A DNA stretch of 64,000 bases from Bradyrhizobium ottawaense (GTDB taxonomy: Bacteria; Pseudomonadota; Alphaproteobacteria; Rhizobiales; Xanthobacteraceae). Location: NCBI RefSeq assembly GCF_002278135.3, contig NZ_CP029425.2:3448001-3512000 (forward strand), given 5' to 3'. The notes under the pieces were generated by a model that searched no databases, was not told where the DNA came from, and worked only from the letters and a program-made list of their open reading frames with translations. A program made the translations under genes and the position numbers. Below, in pieces: positions 57,439 through 64,000 of the stretch (positions within the stretch are counted from its first letter, which is position 1; every line of letters starts with the position of its first letter).

Positions 57439-57545
57439 CGTCATTCCGGGGTGATGTGCAGCATCGAGCCCGGAATCCATCGGTCCGCATCACGCGCTGC
57501 GAAATGAATTCCGGGTTCTTGCCTTCGTCGCGCCCCGGAATGACG
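57439..57545. repeat. Palindromic GTCATTCCGGGG repeat (copy 2)
   Basis: The termini CGTCATTCCGGGG and CGCCCCGGAATGACG are inverted repeats; the inner arms contain GAGCCCGGAATCCAT/ATGAATTCCGGGTTC. It is just upstream of the long element that begins at about 57563. Confidence 0.75.
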
Positions 57546-57562
57546 AGGGGAGCCACAATCCC

Positions 57563-58150
57563 TTGCGTTGCCTGACGGGCAAAACACCCAAGGTATCGGT
57601 CAACGCATGGCGGCGAAAAGATTCCACTTTACCGAAATTCGGAAACGGCGTATGTGTCGCCGCAACCCGGCCCAAGGAAGAGGGGCGTATCGCGATCGTC
57701 ACGAATGCGGGCTGGGCGGCGGTGGACGTGGGTGACATCGGCGCGAAGGGTTTTGCAGGGCGGAGAGCCGTGAGCAAAGACACCTCGCGCACACGACCGG
57801 TGTGATCGGCGTACGGCAAAATCGTGTGGTCCTGGCGCCCGGGGTCTGTGCGCCAAGTCTTGCGGTGATGGGTGTCGTCCAACCGGACGCATACGTCAGC
57901 CATCCGCAAGGCGACGGGGGCAATAGTGCAACGCTCCCCGGGGAGAGCACGACATAAGCCGTAAAACCACTGCGCAGGGAAGGCCGGGATGTCCTGGCTA
58001 CACCTGTATGCCGCTGTGCAAACTTCTTACTCCAATTTCGCACAGTGGACCTCGGGTGCCAGCGGGCTCCCGGTCTTCCCTGCGCCCTCTTTCAATTATG
58101 AGGGTGAAGAGACGAAGCAAAGCTCGGGCGAGATGAGCCGCGAGGATGAC
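57563..58150. repeat. Long (about 590 bp) multi-part repeat element, Bradyrhizobium type
   Basis: The region opens CCTGACGGGCAAAACACCC, passes GGGGCGTATCGCGATCGTCACGAATGCGGGC and AAAATCGTGTGGTCCTGGCGCC, then GGGAGAGCACGACATAAG and CGTAAAACCACTGCGCAGGGAAGGCCGGG, and closes with CCCGGTCTTCCCTGCGCCCTC. The last two segments, GCAGGGAAGGCCGGG and CCCGGTCTTCCCTGC, are near-perfect complements about 90 nt apart. I recognise this order from multi-copy elements in other Bradyrhizobium genomes (memory, not searched). It has no long ORF with coding character. It fills the otherwise gene-free stretch 57350-58239 with the other repeats. Confidence 0.6.
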
Positions 58151-58175
58151 GAACTATGTCTATCGTTGAACCAAG

Positions 58176-58239
58176 CTCTCGTGCCCCGGACGCTGCGCAG
58201 CAACGCTTCGCGTTGCAGCGTGTCCGGGACACGCGAGAG
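58176..58239. repeat. Dispersed palindromic repeat, CCCGGACGC family (copy 2)
   Basis: CTCTCGTGCCCCGGACGCTGCGCAGC and TGTCCGGGACACGCGAGAG form the inverted ends around an inner CAACGC/GCGTTG hairpin. It lies directly against the SDR stop at 58240. Confidence 0.78.
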
Positions 58240-59025
58240 TTAAACCGGCTTGCCCGTATACGGCATCGACGCGGTGAGGCCGCCGTCGACCGGGAACGCC
58301 TGGCCGTTCACATACGAGGCTTCGTCGCTGGCCAGGAACAGGCCCATCGCCGCGAGCTCGTGCGGTTGGCCGGGGCGCTTGAGCGGATTGAGCTGGCCGA
58401 TCTTGTCCTGGGTGCCGCGCTCCTTGGCGCGGTCGAAGATCGGTTTTGTCATGCCGGTCTCGATCAGGCCCGGGCACACCGCGTTGATGCGCACGCCGGT
58501 TCCGGTGAGCGAATACGCCGTGGTCTGCACCAGGCTGATCACGCCGGCCTTGCTCGCGGCATAGGGATGCCCGCTGGCGCCGGCCTTGAGGCCTGCGACG
58601 GACGCGGTCAGCACGATCGCGCCGGACTGCTGCTTCACCATATGCGGCATCGCATGCTTCACCGCGAGGAACGGCCCGATCAGATTGACGCGCAACACCT
58701 CCTGCCAATGCTCGACGGTTTGCTCGCCGAGCGGGACGAGGCCGCCGGAGACGCCGGCATTGGCCCAGATCACGTCGAGCCGGCCATGCGTCTTCACAGC
58801 GTTGTCGATCACGGCGATGACGTCCGTCTCAGAGCCCGCGTCGGCGATCATGGCTTCCGCGATGCCGCCGGCCTTCTTCACCTCGTCGACGGTCTCCTTC
58901 ACCGCCTCGGTGCGATCGACCGCGATCAGCTTGGCGCCTTCCCGGGTGAACAGCAGCGCGGCGGCGCGACCGATGCCGCTGCCGGCGCCGGTGATGATGA
59001 CGGATTTGCCTTGCAGGCGGCCCAT
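58240..59025 (-). CDS. SDR-family oxidoreductase
   Basis: 261 residues from ATG 59025 after AGGGAGAAACGC. Cofactor motif GAGSGIGRAAALLF, NAG at WANAGVSGG, catalytic Ser in VLTASVAGLKAG, and YxxxK in HPYAASKAG. It is a classical NAD(P)-dependent SDR. The C-terminal VNGQAFPVDGG motif is intact. It may oxidise a hydroxyl of acyl substrates in the same catabolic region. It is divergent from the histidine phosphatase gene. It lies beside the 590-bp repeat element but no insertion scar is seen. Confidence 0.9.
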   Translation of the reverse strand: MGRLQGKSVIITGAGSGIGRAAALLFTREGAKLIAVDRTEAVKETVDEVKKAGGIAEAMIADAGSETDVIAVIDNAVKTHGRLDVIWANAGVSGGLVPLGEQTVEHWQEVLRVNLIGPFLAVKHAMPHMVKQQSGAIVLTASVAGLKAGASGHPYAASKAGVISLVQTTAYSLTGTGVRINAVCPGLIETGMTKPIFDRAKERGTQDKIGQLNPLKRPGQPHELAAMGLFLASDEASYVNGQAFPVDGGLTASMPYTGKPV

Positions 59026-59159
59026 GCGTTTCTCCCTGTGGTGCCTCGCGCGACGCTTGCCGCGCGACGGAATTTCAAACAAGATTTCAAACGGTAAAGT
59101 GTCTTGAGACACGTTCACACCTGACGTACAGCGACATCAAACGGGATGGAAGGGTTTCG

Positions 59160-59858
59160 ATGGCAGGCGCAGACAAGCCCAATGTGGTCATGACACGGTG
59201 GTGGTGGGTCCGTCACGCGCCGGTGCGCAACGACGGCGGCAACATCTACGGGCAGAGCGACATCGCCTGCGACACCAGCGATACCTATGTGTTCAACGCT
59301 GTTGCCAAGGTGCTGCCACGCACGGCGGTCTGGTATTCGAGCAATCTGGTGCGCACGCACCAGACCGCGGAAGCGATCTGGGCGGCCGGCTTCCCAAGGC
59401 CTGCGTCGATGAAATGGGAAGCGGACCTTGCCGAGCAAAATCTCGGCCGATGGCAGGGCATGAACCGCGCCCAGTTCATCGCCAGCCGCCCCGTGGGCAC
59501 GAGCTGGTTTGCCGACATCAACGAGCCCGCGCCCGGCGGCGAGAGCTTCATGGATCTCTACAACCGCACGCGCCGCACCATAGAGCGGATCAACGCCGAG
59601 GCGGCAGGCCAGGACATCATCGCGGTCGCGCATGGCGGCACCATCAAGGCGGCGCTGGGGCTCGCGCTCGACGGCCAGCCGGAGCGGGGATTGTCGTTCG
59701 ACATCGACAATTGCTCGGTGACGCGATTGGATTATTTCGCAACTCCCGAGCGCAAGGTCTGGCGGCTGCCGATGGTGAACCAGCAGCCGTGGATCGCGGA
59801 TGCTGCGCATGCGGCGATGCATCAGCCGGCGGGACCGGAAGTCAAGAAGCTGGCGTGA
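59160..59858 (+). CDS. Histidine phosphatase-family protein
   Basis: 232 residues. The RHG motif appears as RHAP (R18 H19) in WWWVRHAPV, followed by YSSNLVRTHQTAEAIW, a Glu-containing segment WEADLAEQNLGRWQGM, and VAHGGTIKAALG with the second His. All catalytic positions are present although Gly is replaced by Ala at RHA. Alpha-ribazole phosphatase/PGM-like family. The substrate is not known; a phosphorylated intermediate of the neighbouring ACAD-APH cluster is possible. It lies 82 bp before the second SDR on the same strand, through a partial repeat. Confidence 0.88.
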   Translation: MAGADKPNVVMTRWWWVRHAPVRNDGGNIYGQSDIACDTSDTYVFNAVAKVLPRTAVWYSSNLVRTHQTAEAIWAAGFPRPASMKWEADLAEQNLGRWQGMNRAQFIASRPVGTSWFADINEPAPGGESFMDLYNRTRRTIERINAEAAGQDIIAVAHGGTIKAALGLALDGQPERGLSFDIDNCSVTRLDYFATPERKVWRLPMVNQQPWIADAAHAAMHQPAGPEVKKLA

Positions 59859-59864
59859 GTAAGG

Positions 59865-59906
59865 CGTCATTCCGGGATGGTCCGAAGGACCAGGCCCGGA
59901 ATCTCG
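59865..59906. repeat. Half copy of the GTCATTCCGGGG repeat
   Basis: GTCATTCCGGGATGGTCC and GGACCAGGCCCGGAATC form a short version of the family at 53123-53215. It is wholly between the phosphatase stop and the next SDR start. Confidence 0.65.
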
Positions 59907-59939
59907 ACGTGAATACCAAAATCAATCTGGGAGAGAAAC

Positions 59940-60707
59940 ATGACCTTGTTCGACATGAAGGGGAAAGTCGCCGTCATCACCGGCTCGACGCGCGGCATCG
60001 GGCTTGCGATCGCCGAGCGCATGGCCGAGCACGGCGCCAAGGTCGTGATCTCCTCGCGCAAGGCCGATGTCTGCGAGCAGGTGGCCAAGGGCATCAACGA
60101 CAAGTACGGCAAGGGCACCGCGGTCGCGGTTGCCGCCAACATCTCATCGAAGGAGAATCTGCAAAACCTCGTCGACGAGAGCAACCGCGCCTTCGGCAAG
60201 ATCGACGTGCTGGTCTGCAACGCCGCCTCGAACCCGTATTATGGTCCGCTCGCCGGCATCTCCGACGATCAGTTCAGGAAGATCCTCGACAACAACATCG
60301 TCGCCAACAACTGGCTGATCTCGATGGTGGTGCCGCAGATGATCGAGCGCAAGGACGGCTCCATCATCATCGTCTCCTCGATCGGCGGGTTGAAAGGCTC
60401 GACCATCCTCGGCGCCTACGCCATCTCGAAGGCCGCCGACATGCAGCTCGCGCGCAACCTCGCCTGCGAATACGGCAAGGACAACATCCGCGTGAACTGC
60501 ATCGCGCCCGGTCTGATCAAGACCGATTTTGCCAAGGCGCTGTGGGACAACCCGGAGAACCTGAAGGCCTCGACCGCGCGCTCGCCGCTCCTGCGCATCG
60601 GCATCCCCGACGAGATCGCGGGCGCCGCGGTGTTCCTGGGGTCCAGGGCCGGCGACTTCATGACCGGCCAGACCATGGTGATCGACGGCGGCGCGACGAT
60701 CAGCTGA
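59940..60707 (+). CDS. SDR-family oxidoreductase
   Basis: 255 residues from ATG 59940 after TGGGAGAGAAAC. Cofactor motif GSTRGIGLAIAER, CNAASNPYYG (NAG-type), catalytic Ser in IIVSSIGGLKG and YxxxK in GAYAISKAAD, then IAPGLIKTDFAKALW. Probably NAD(P)+-dependent and acting on hydroxyacyl substrates or keto intermediates of the ACAD-APH cluster. 3-Hydroxyacyl or 4-hydroxyacyl activity is inferred from position only. A repeat follows the stop. Confidence 0.9.
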   Translation: MTLFDMKGKVAVITGSTRGIGLAIAERMAEHGAKVVISSRKADVCEQVAKGINDKYGKGTAVAVAANISSKENLQNLVDESNRAFGKIDVLVCNAASNPYYGPLAGISDDQFRKILDNNIVANNWLISMVVPQMIERKDGSIIIVSSIGGLKGSTILGAYAISKAADMQLARNLACEYGKDNIRVNCIAPGLIKTDFAKALWDNPENLKASTARSPLLRIGIPDEIAGAAVFLGSRAGDFMTGQTMVIDGGATIS

Positions 60708-60727
60708 GGTCGACGACGCGCTGAGTT

Positions 60728-60868
60728 TCTCGTGTCCCGGACGCGGCGCAGCACGAAGTGCTGCTCCGCAGAGCCGGGACCCAGAAAGCCAAGAACGAGA
60801 TCGCGGAGACGTGGGCCCCAGCTCAGCAACGCACCGCTACGCGCTGCGTTGCGTCCGGGGCACGAGAG
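60728..60868. repeat. Dispersed palindromic repeat, CCCGGACGC family (copy 3)
   Basis: TCTCGTGTCCCGGACGCGGCGCAGCACG opens and GCGTTGCGTCCGGGGCACGAGAG closes the element. It is the longest and best conserved copy here. It abuts the stop of the serine hydrolase at 60875. Confidence 0.8.
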
Positions 60869-60874
60869 CGGAGA

Positions 60875-62098
60875 TTACTCCACCGCCGCGTAAACCAGAT
60901 CCCGCACCAGCGTGCGGGTAAAATCGCGCTGGCCCGGGCCCTGGCTCATGAACACCGCGAACAGATCCTCCTTCGGATCGATCCAGAAGAACGTCCCCGC
61001 AATGCCGCTCCAGAAATACTGGCCGACGCTGCCGGGGAAGGGGGCGATACCGGCCTCTCGGCGCACCGCGAAGCCGAGACCAAAACCGTGGCCGGGCGAG
61101 AGCAGGGTGCCGTTGGTCTGAACCTGCGGCCCGAGGTGATCGGACGCCATCAGCTCCAGCGTCTTGCGGCCGATGATCCTGTGGCCGTCGAGCGTGCCGC
61201 CGTTGCGCAGCATCAGGCAGAAGCGGGCATAGTCCATCGTGGTCGAGACCAGGCCGCCGCCGCCGGACTCCATCACCGGTGCTTCGTGCATGTTGAACAG
61301 CGCGACCTTGTCGCCAGTCCAGGGATCGGCCGCGAAAGGCTCGGCGAGCCTGCCCGCATTGGCTTCGGAGGTCGAGAAGCCGGTCTCGGCCATCTGCAGC
61401 GGGGCGAGCACGCGTTCGGTGAGGAACGTGCCGAGCGACTTGCCGCTGACGACCTCGATGATGCGGCCGAGGATGTCGGTGGAGCGGCTGTAGTTGAATT
61501 CCGCGCCGGGCTGGCAGACCAGCGGGAAGCTCGCCACCAGGGCGGCGTGCTCGGCGTTGGTGATCTTGCGGCTGCGGACGCGGGACTCCTGGTAGAGCTT
61601 GTGCACGGGGCCGTCGCCCTGGTGCTCGTAGGTCAGGCCCGAGGTGTGGCGAAGCAGGTCCTGCACGGTCATCGGCCGCGCCGGCGGCACCAGCTCCAGC
61701 TTGCCGTCCTTGACGATGCCGACCTGCTGGCTGGCAAATTCCGGGATGAATTTTGCGACGGCGTCGCTGAGCAGGAGGTGGCCGTCCTCGACCAGCGCCA
61801 TGATGGCGACCGAGACGATCGGCTTGGTCATCGAGAAGATCCGGAAGATCGAATCCCGCGCCATTGGCGCGGCGTCCGCCGGGCTCTGCCTGCCGAGCGC
61901 CTCGAACCAGCCGACCTGGCCGCGCCTCGCCACCAGCACGGTGAGGCCGGGAACGGTTCCCTTGTCGATCTCGCGCCTGAAGGCGTCCGACATGGCCTGG
62001 AGCCGCAGCCGCGACAGCCCGAGCGTCTCCGGGCGGGCCTCGGGCAAGGGCGGGGTCAGCGGCGTCGAGGTGGCTTTCGTGGCGGCTTGGGCGTTCAT
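60875..62098 (-). CDS. Beta-lactamase-family serine hydrolase
   Basis: 407 residues from ATG 62098, which follows CGGGAGCCTCC. SxxK is SMTK at 89-92 and YxN is YSR in FNYSRSTDILG. HGFGLGF is the KTG-equivalent segment. The architecture is that of EstB-type esterases/D-aminopeptidases. The Tyr-Ser-Arg form of the second motif is typical of esterases. There is no signal peptide. It could hydrolyse a carboxylic ester in the catabolic region (two SDRs, ACAD), but no operon link exists. Confidence 0.87.
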   Translation of the reverse strand: MNAQAATKATSTPLTPPLPEARPETLGLSRLRLQAMSDAFRREIDKGTVPGLTVLVARRGQVGWFEALGRQSPADAAPMARDSIFRIFSMTKPIVSVAIMALVEDGHLLLSDAVAKFIPEFASQQVGIVKDGKLELVPPARPMTVQDLLRHTSGLTYEHQGDGPVHKLYQESRVRSRKITNAEHAALVASFPLVCQPGAEFNYSRSTDILGRIIEVVSGKSLGTFLTERVLAPLQMAETGFSTSEANAGRLAEPFAADPWTGDKVALFNMHEAPVMESGGGGLVSTTMDYARFCLMLRNGGTLDGHRIIGRKTLELMASDHLGPQVQTNGTLLSPGHGFGLGFAVRREAGIAPFPGSVGQYFWSGIAGTFFWIDPKEDLFAVFMSQGPGQRDFTRTLVRDLVYAAVE

Positions 62099-62308
62099 GG
62101 AGGCTCCCGGGCTCTTGTTTTTGGTCGATCGGAAAAGTGTGGCTCAGAAGCCCCGTGAAGAACAGATGCATTCGGCGCGGTGACATCTGCAGCGGACGCT
62201 CGGCATCGGGTCTTATGCACGGCAATACAATTCGGGGTAGACAGCAGCGGGCGGAACACCCTATTTTTGGGCCGGGCTGAGATTGGGTTACGGGGACAGG
62301 GGGCGTTG

Positions 62309-62935
62309 TTGAGATTGCTGCTGGGACTGGCGCGGATTGTCGCGCTGGGCGGAATGCTTGCGCTTGCGGGCTGCGTAACCGCCGCCAATAATTCGCTGTC
62401 GCAGAGCGACATAGCCGGCATGAAGCTGACCGGCGTTGCGGTCAGTTTTGCACCCGACGCACGCATACAGTGGGAGGACGGTCTCCGCGCCTATGCGGAC
62501 TCGAAGGCGGTCAGCCTGGAGCAGGCGGCAACAATGGCCGACGCTCCGGAGGTAAAGGCTTTCGTTCAAGGCCTGCTGACGCCGCGGATCAAGGCCGGCG
62601 TCGAGCAGGTCTTGGCCGCTCGGCTGGCGGGCACGCGGCCGGTGCGGCTCGACATCCGGGTGAAGAGCTTGCTGTTCCCGTCAGCCATCCAGCGTGTCGT
62701 GATCGGCGGCCATCGCGGCATGATCGCGGACGCCAATCTCGTCGATGCCCGAACCGGTGCGCTGATCGTCGCCTATCCCGAGCTGAACGCAGCGCTCTAT
62801 ACCGGGCAGGGGATCGTTGGGGCGGCGGTGCAGGCTGCTATCGACAATAACGCGACGCAAACCCCGGTGGACAAGGTGAGCGTGCGCTACGGGGAGATCT
62901 ACCGCAACTGGCTGCTGAAAGATGGGGGGGCCTAG
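62309..62935 (+). CDS. Putative lipoprotein of unknown function
   Basis: 208 residues. Start taken at TTG 62309 (TTG 62306 is equivalent), preceded by GGGACAGGGGGCG. The signal and lipobox are LARIVALGGMLALAGC (Cys about 21). The mature part has about 190 residues with alternating helices and strands (ATMADAPEVKAFVQGLLTPRIKAGVEQVLA; IRVKSLLFPSAIQRVVIGGHRGMIADANLVDARTG). It resembles a DUF-type lipoprotein; no domain is known. Weak starts limit the confidence of the 5' end. Confidence 0.6.
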   Translation: MRLLLGLARIVALGGMLALAGCVTAANNSLSQSDIAGMKLTGVAVSFAPDARIQWEDGLRAYADSKAVSLEQAATMADAPEVKAFVQGLLTPRIKAGVEQVLAARLAGTRPVRLDIRVKSLLFPSAIQRVVIGGHRGMIADANLVDARTGALIVAYPELNAALYTGQGIVGAAVQAAIDNNATQTPVDKVSVRYGEIYRNWLLKDGGA

Positions 62936-63030
62936 CGCGAAGTACGCGCATGGCACTCGCTTCGCTCTTGCAATCCGGCCGCTCTCTGTGCTTGAAAGCG
63001 GCCCTGATCCTGGGGCGACGCAGGGTCCGT

Positions 63031-63106
63031 AGGAGTGTAGCTCAATTGGTAGAGCACCGGTCTCCAAAACCGGGGGTCGCAGGTTCGAGCCCTGCCACTC
63101 CTGCCA
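63031..63106 (+). tRNA. tRNA-Trp (CCA)
   Basis: A complete cloverleaf: acceptor AGGAGTG, D-arm GCTCAATTGGTAGAGC, anticodon loop in CCGGTCTCCAAAACCGG (anticodon CCA), T-arm GCAGGTTCGAGCCCTGC and an encoded CCA at 63104-63106. No secE/nusG operon follows, unlike many proteobacteria. The remaining gap to 63227 has no gene. Confidence 0.95.
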
Positions 63107-63227
63107 GTCAAATCAATCACTTAAGTCAGGTGCTGGCAGGATAGGGACGAGGGCGTCCCGCGGGCGAATCACCGCGCGCCTGCCCATCCGCTCGATTTCC
63201 CAAGCCCAAGCCCGACGAGGCCCTCGA

Positions 63228-63989
63228 CTAGCGCGCCGGGGCCCGTTCCGCGTCGGTAGGAACCTGGCTGAGGTCGACGTGCCGGATGGGAACGCGGCGC
63301 AGCAGCGAGACGATGGTGCCGCCGAGCTCGAAATAGGTGCGCAGCCGCAGCGCACGGGAGGAGCCCTTCAGCTCCGCGTTCAGGCTCACGGGCACCTGCA
63401 CATAGGTGAGGCCGAGCTGGAGCAGGGAGATCAACGCGCAGATCTGATAGCCGTAGCCGTCGGCCTTGACCGCGATCTGGCGCAGCCATTTCACGGGGTA
63501 GACGATCATGCTGTGGTAGTCGGACAGCCAGAAGCCGAACAGGCAGTTCAGGATGAACCGCAGCGAATGCGACTGCAGCGAGCGGTTGACCGAGCGGTCC
63601 GACTGGTTGTCGCGATAGGTGATGACGAGGTCGGCGGCGCCCGCCGCCTTGAACATCCGGGCAATACCCTCGTTCTGGAAGGCGTGATCGCCGGGAATGA
63701 GCGTGATGGCATCGAATTTCGCACGCGACAGCGCGTATTCGAAGCCGGCACCGACACCTCGCGGCTCGGCGTTATGTTGCACGACGATGCGCGGCTCGCC
63801 GGCCGCGAACTCGTCCATGATCGCGCCGGTGGCGTCGGTGCTGCCGTCGTCGATCAGGAAGATCTCGAAATCGTCGAGCAGCTCGCGGGCGAGCGGCAGC
63901 ACGCCGTCAATGGTGTCGGCGATCTTGTCCTGCTCGTTCAGTGCAGGGATGACGATCGTAAGTCTCTTTGCCGCCCTGGAAGGTGTCAT
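63228..63989 (-). CDS. Glycosyltransferase family 2
   Basis: 253 residues. GT-A fold: the N-terminus LTIVIPALNEQDKIADTIDGVLP, the IFLIDDGSTDATGAI metal-linked DDGSTD motif, LIPGDHAF as the DxD equivalent and a C-terminal tail of about 80 residues. There are no membrane helices of a dolichol-type enzyme beyond one short hydrophobic segment at SLLQLGLTYVQV. It transfers a sugar from a nucleotide or polyprenol donor; acceptor unknown. The start ATG 63989 sits 11 bp from the window edge. Another gene probably lies just beyond on the same strand, since the ATG has no promoter room. Confidence 0.85.
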   Translation of the reverse strand: MTPSRAAKRLTIVIPALNEQDKIADTIDGVLPLARELLDDFEIFLIDDGSTDATGAIMDEFAAGEPRIVVQHNAEPRGVGAGFEYALSRAKFDAITLIPGDHAFQNEGIARMFKAAGAADLVITYRDNQSDRSVNRSLQSHSLRFILNCLFGFWLSDYHSMIVYPVKWLRQIAVKADGYGYQICALISLLQLGLTYVQVPVSLNAELKGSSRALRLRTYFELGGTIVSLLRRVPIRHVDLSQVPTDAERAPAR

Positions 63990-64000
63990 CTTATGCCGCC

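Noticed and set aside
57563..57805. An 80-codon open frame inside the long intergenic element
   Set aside because: It is composed of the repeat element's own sequence, has no ribosome-binding site and no coding bias. It is treated as non-coding.
63031..63227. tRNA-Trp as possible integration site of a genomic island
   Set aside because: No integrase or direct repeat of the tRNA 3' end is visible on either side within the window.

Overview
The window is GC-rich alphaproteobacterial chromosome and most likely comes from Bradyrhizobium or a close relative (Nitrobacteraceae). The evidence is an intact copy of rreB, the tiny ribosome-regulated gene of that family (34595-34639), several families of palindromic intergenic repeats that I recognise from Bradyrhizobium genomes, an Omp25/31-type porin-like barrel, a DUF2336 gene, and the codon usage. 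There is no prophage, transposase, integrase, CRISPR array or rRNA operon. Four tRNA genes are present: Thr-TGT, Tyr-GTA, Gly-TCC and Trp-CCA.

Layout. 1-3.8 kb: the end of an unidentified gene, a DUF2336 protein, an Hpt phosphotransfer protein with a single-domain response regulator, and NAD kinase. 4-8.4 kb: an S10 carboxypeptidase-like enzyme, a beta-lactamase-fold hydrolase, and small exported proteins. 8.5-14.9 kb: an outer-membrane barrel, many short membrane or secreted hypotheticals, a chemoreceptor and a methyltransferase. 15-20.8 kb: a cytochrome c/PQQ propeller dehydrogenase, a GFA-family protein, secreted hypotheticals and RlmB. 20.8-31.7 kb: a luciferase-like monooxygenase, a LysR/MFS/GAF/amidohydrolase catabolic unit, a quinone oxidoreductase, a UvrD-type helicase, a TMEM175 channel and a solute-binding protein. 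32-34.9 kb: a hybrid sensor kinase, rreB and tRNA-Gly.

35-42.1 kb is a LysR-controlled operon holding a complete polyamine/opine-type ABC transporter (ATPase, binding protein, two permeases) with a HAD dehalogenase-like enzyme and an FAD amine oxidase. It is followed by a gene broken by an in-frame amber codon. 42.7-44.5 kb: a DUF2231 membrane protein translationally coupled to a PQQ-type sugar dehydrogenase lipoprotein. 45-47.8 kb: a divergent unit made of a second, atypical NAD-kinase-fold protein overlapping an SPFH/band-7 protein, and facing them an NrtR-like Nudix/winged-helix regulator. A 25-bp inverted repeat lies in the shared promoter region. I consider this the best candidate for an uncharacterised system.

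47.9-60.7 kb is acyl-CoA and amino-acid catabolism: an MFS carrier, a class III CoA-transferase, a BKACE, RidA, TetR, an ACAD10/11-like acyl-CoA dehydrogenase with its APH-type kinase partner, an M20 deacetylase, two SDRs and a histidine phosphatase. Taken together these resemble the phosphorylating 4-hydroxyacyl-CoA route. The window ends with a second serine hydrolase, a lipoprotein, tRNA-Trp and a GT2 glycosyltransferase. No function was tested by database search. Family names rest on motifs visible in the translations, and start sites on Shine-Dalgarno spacing.
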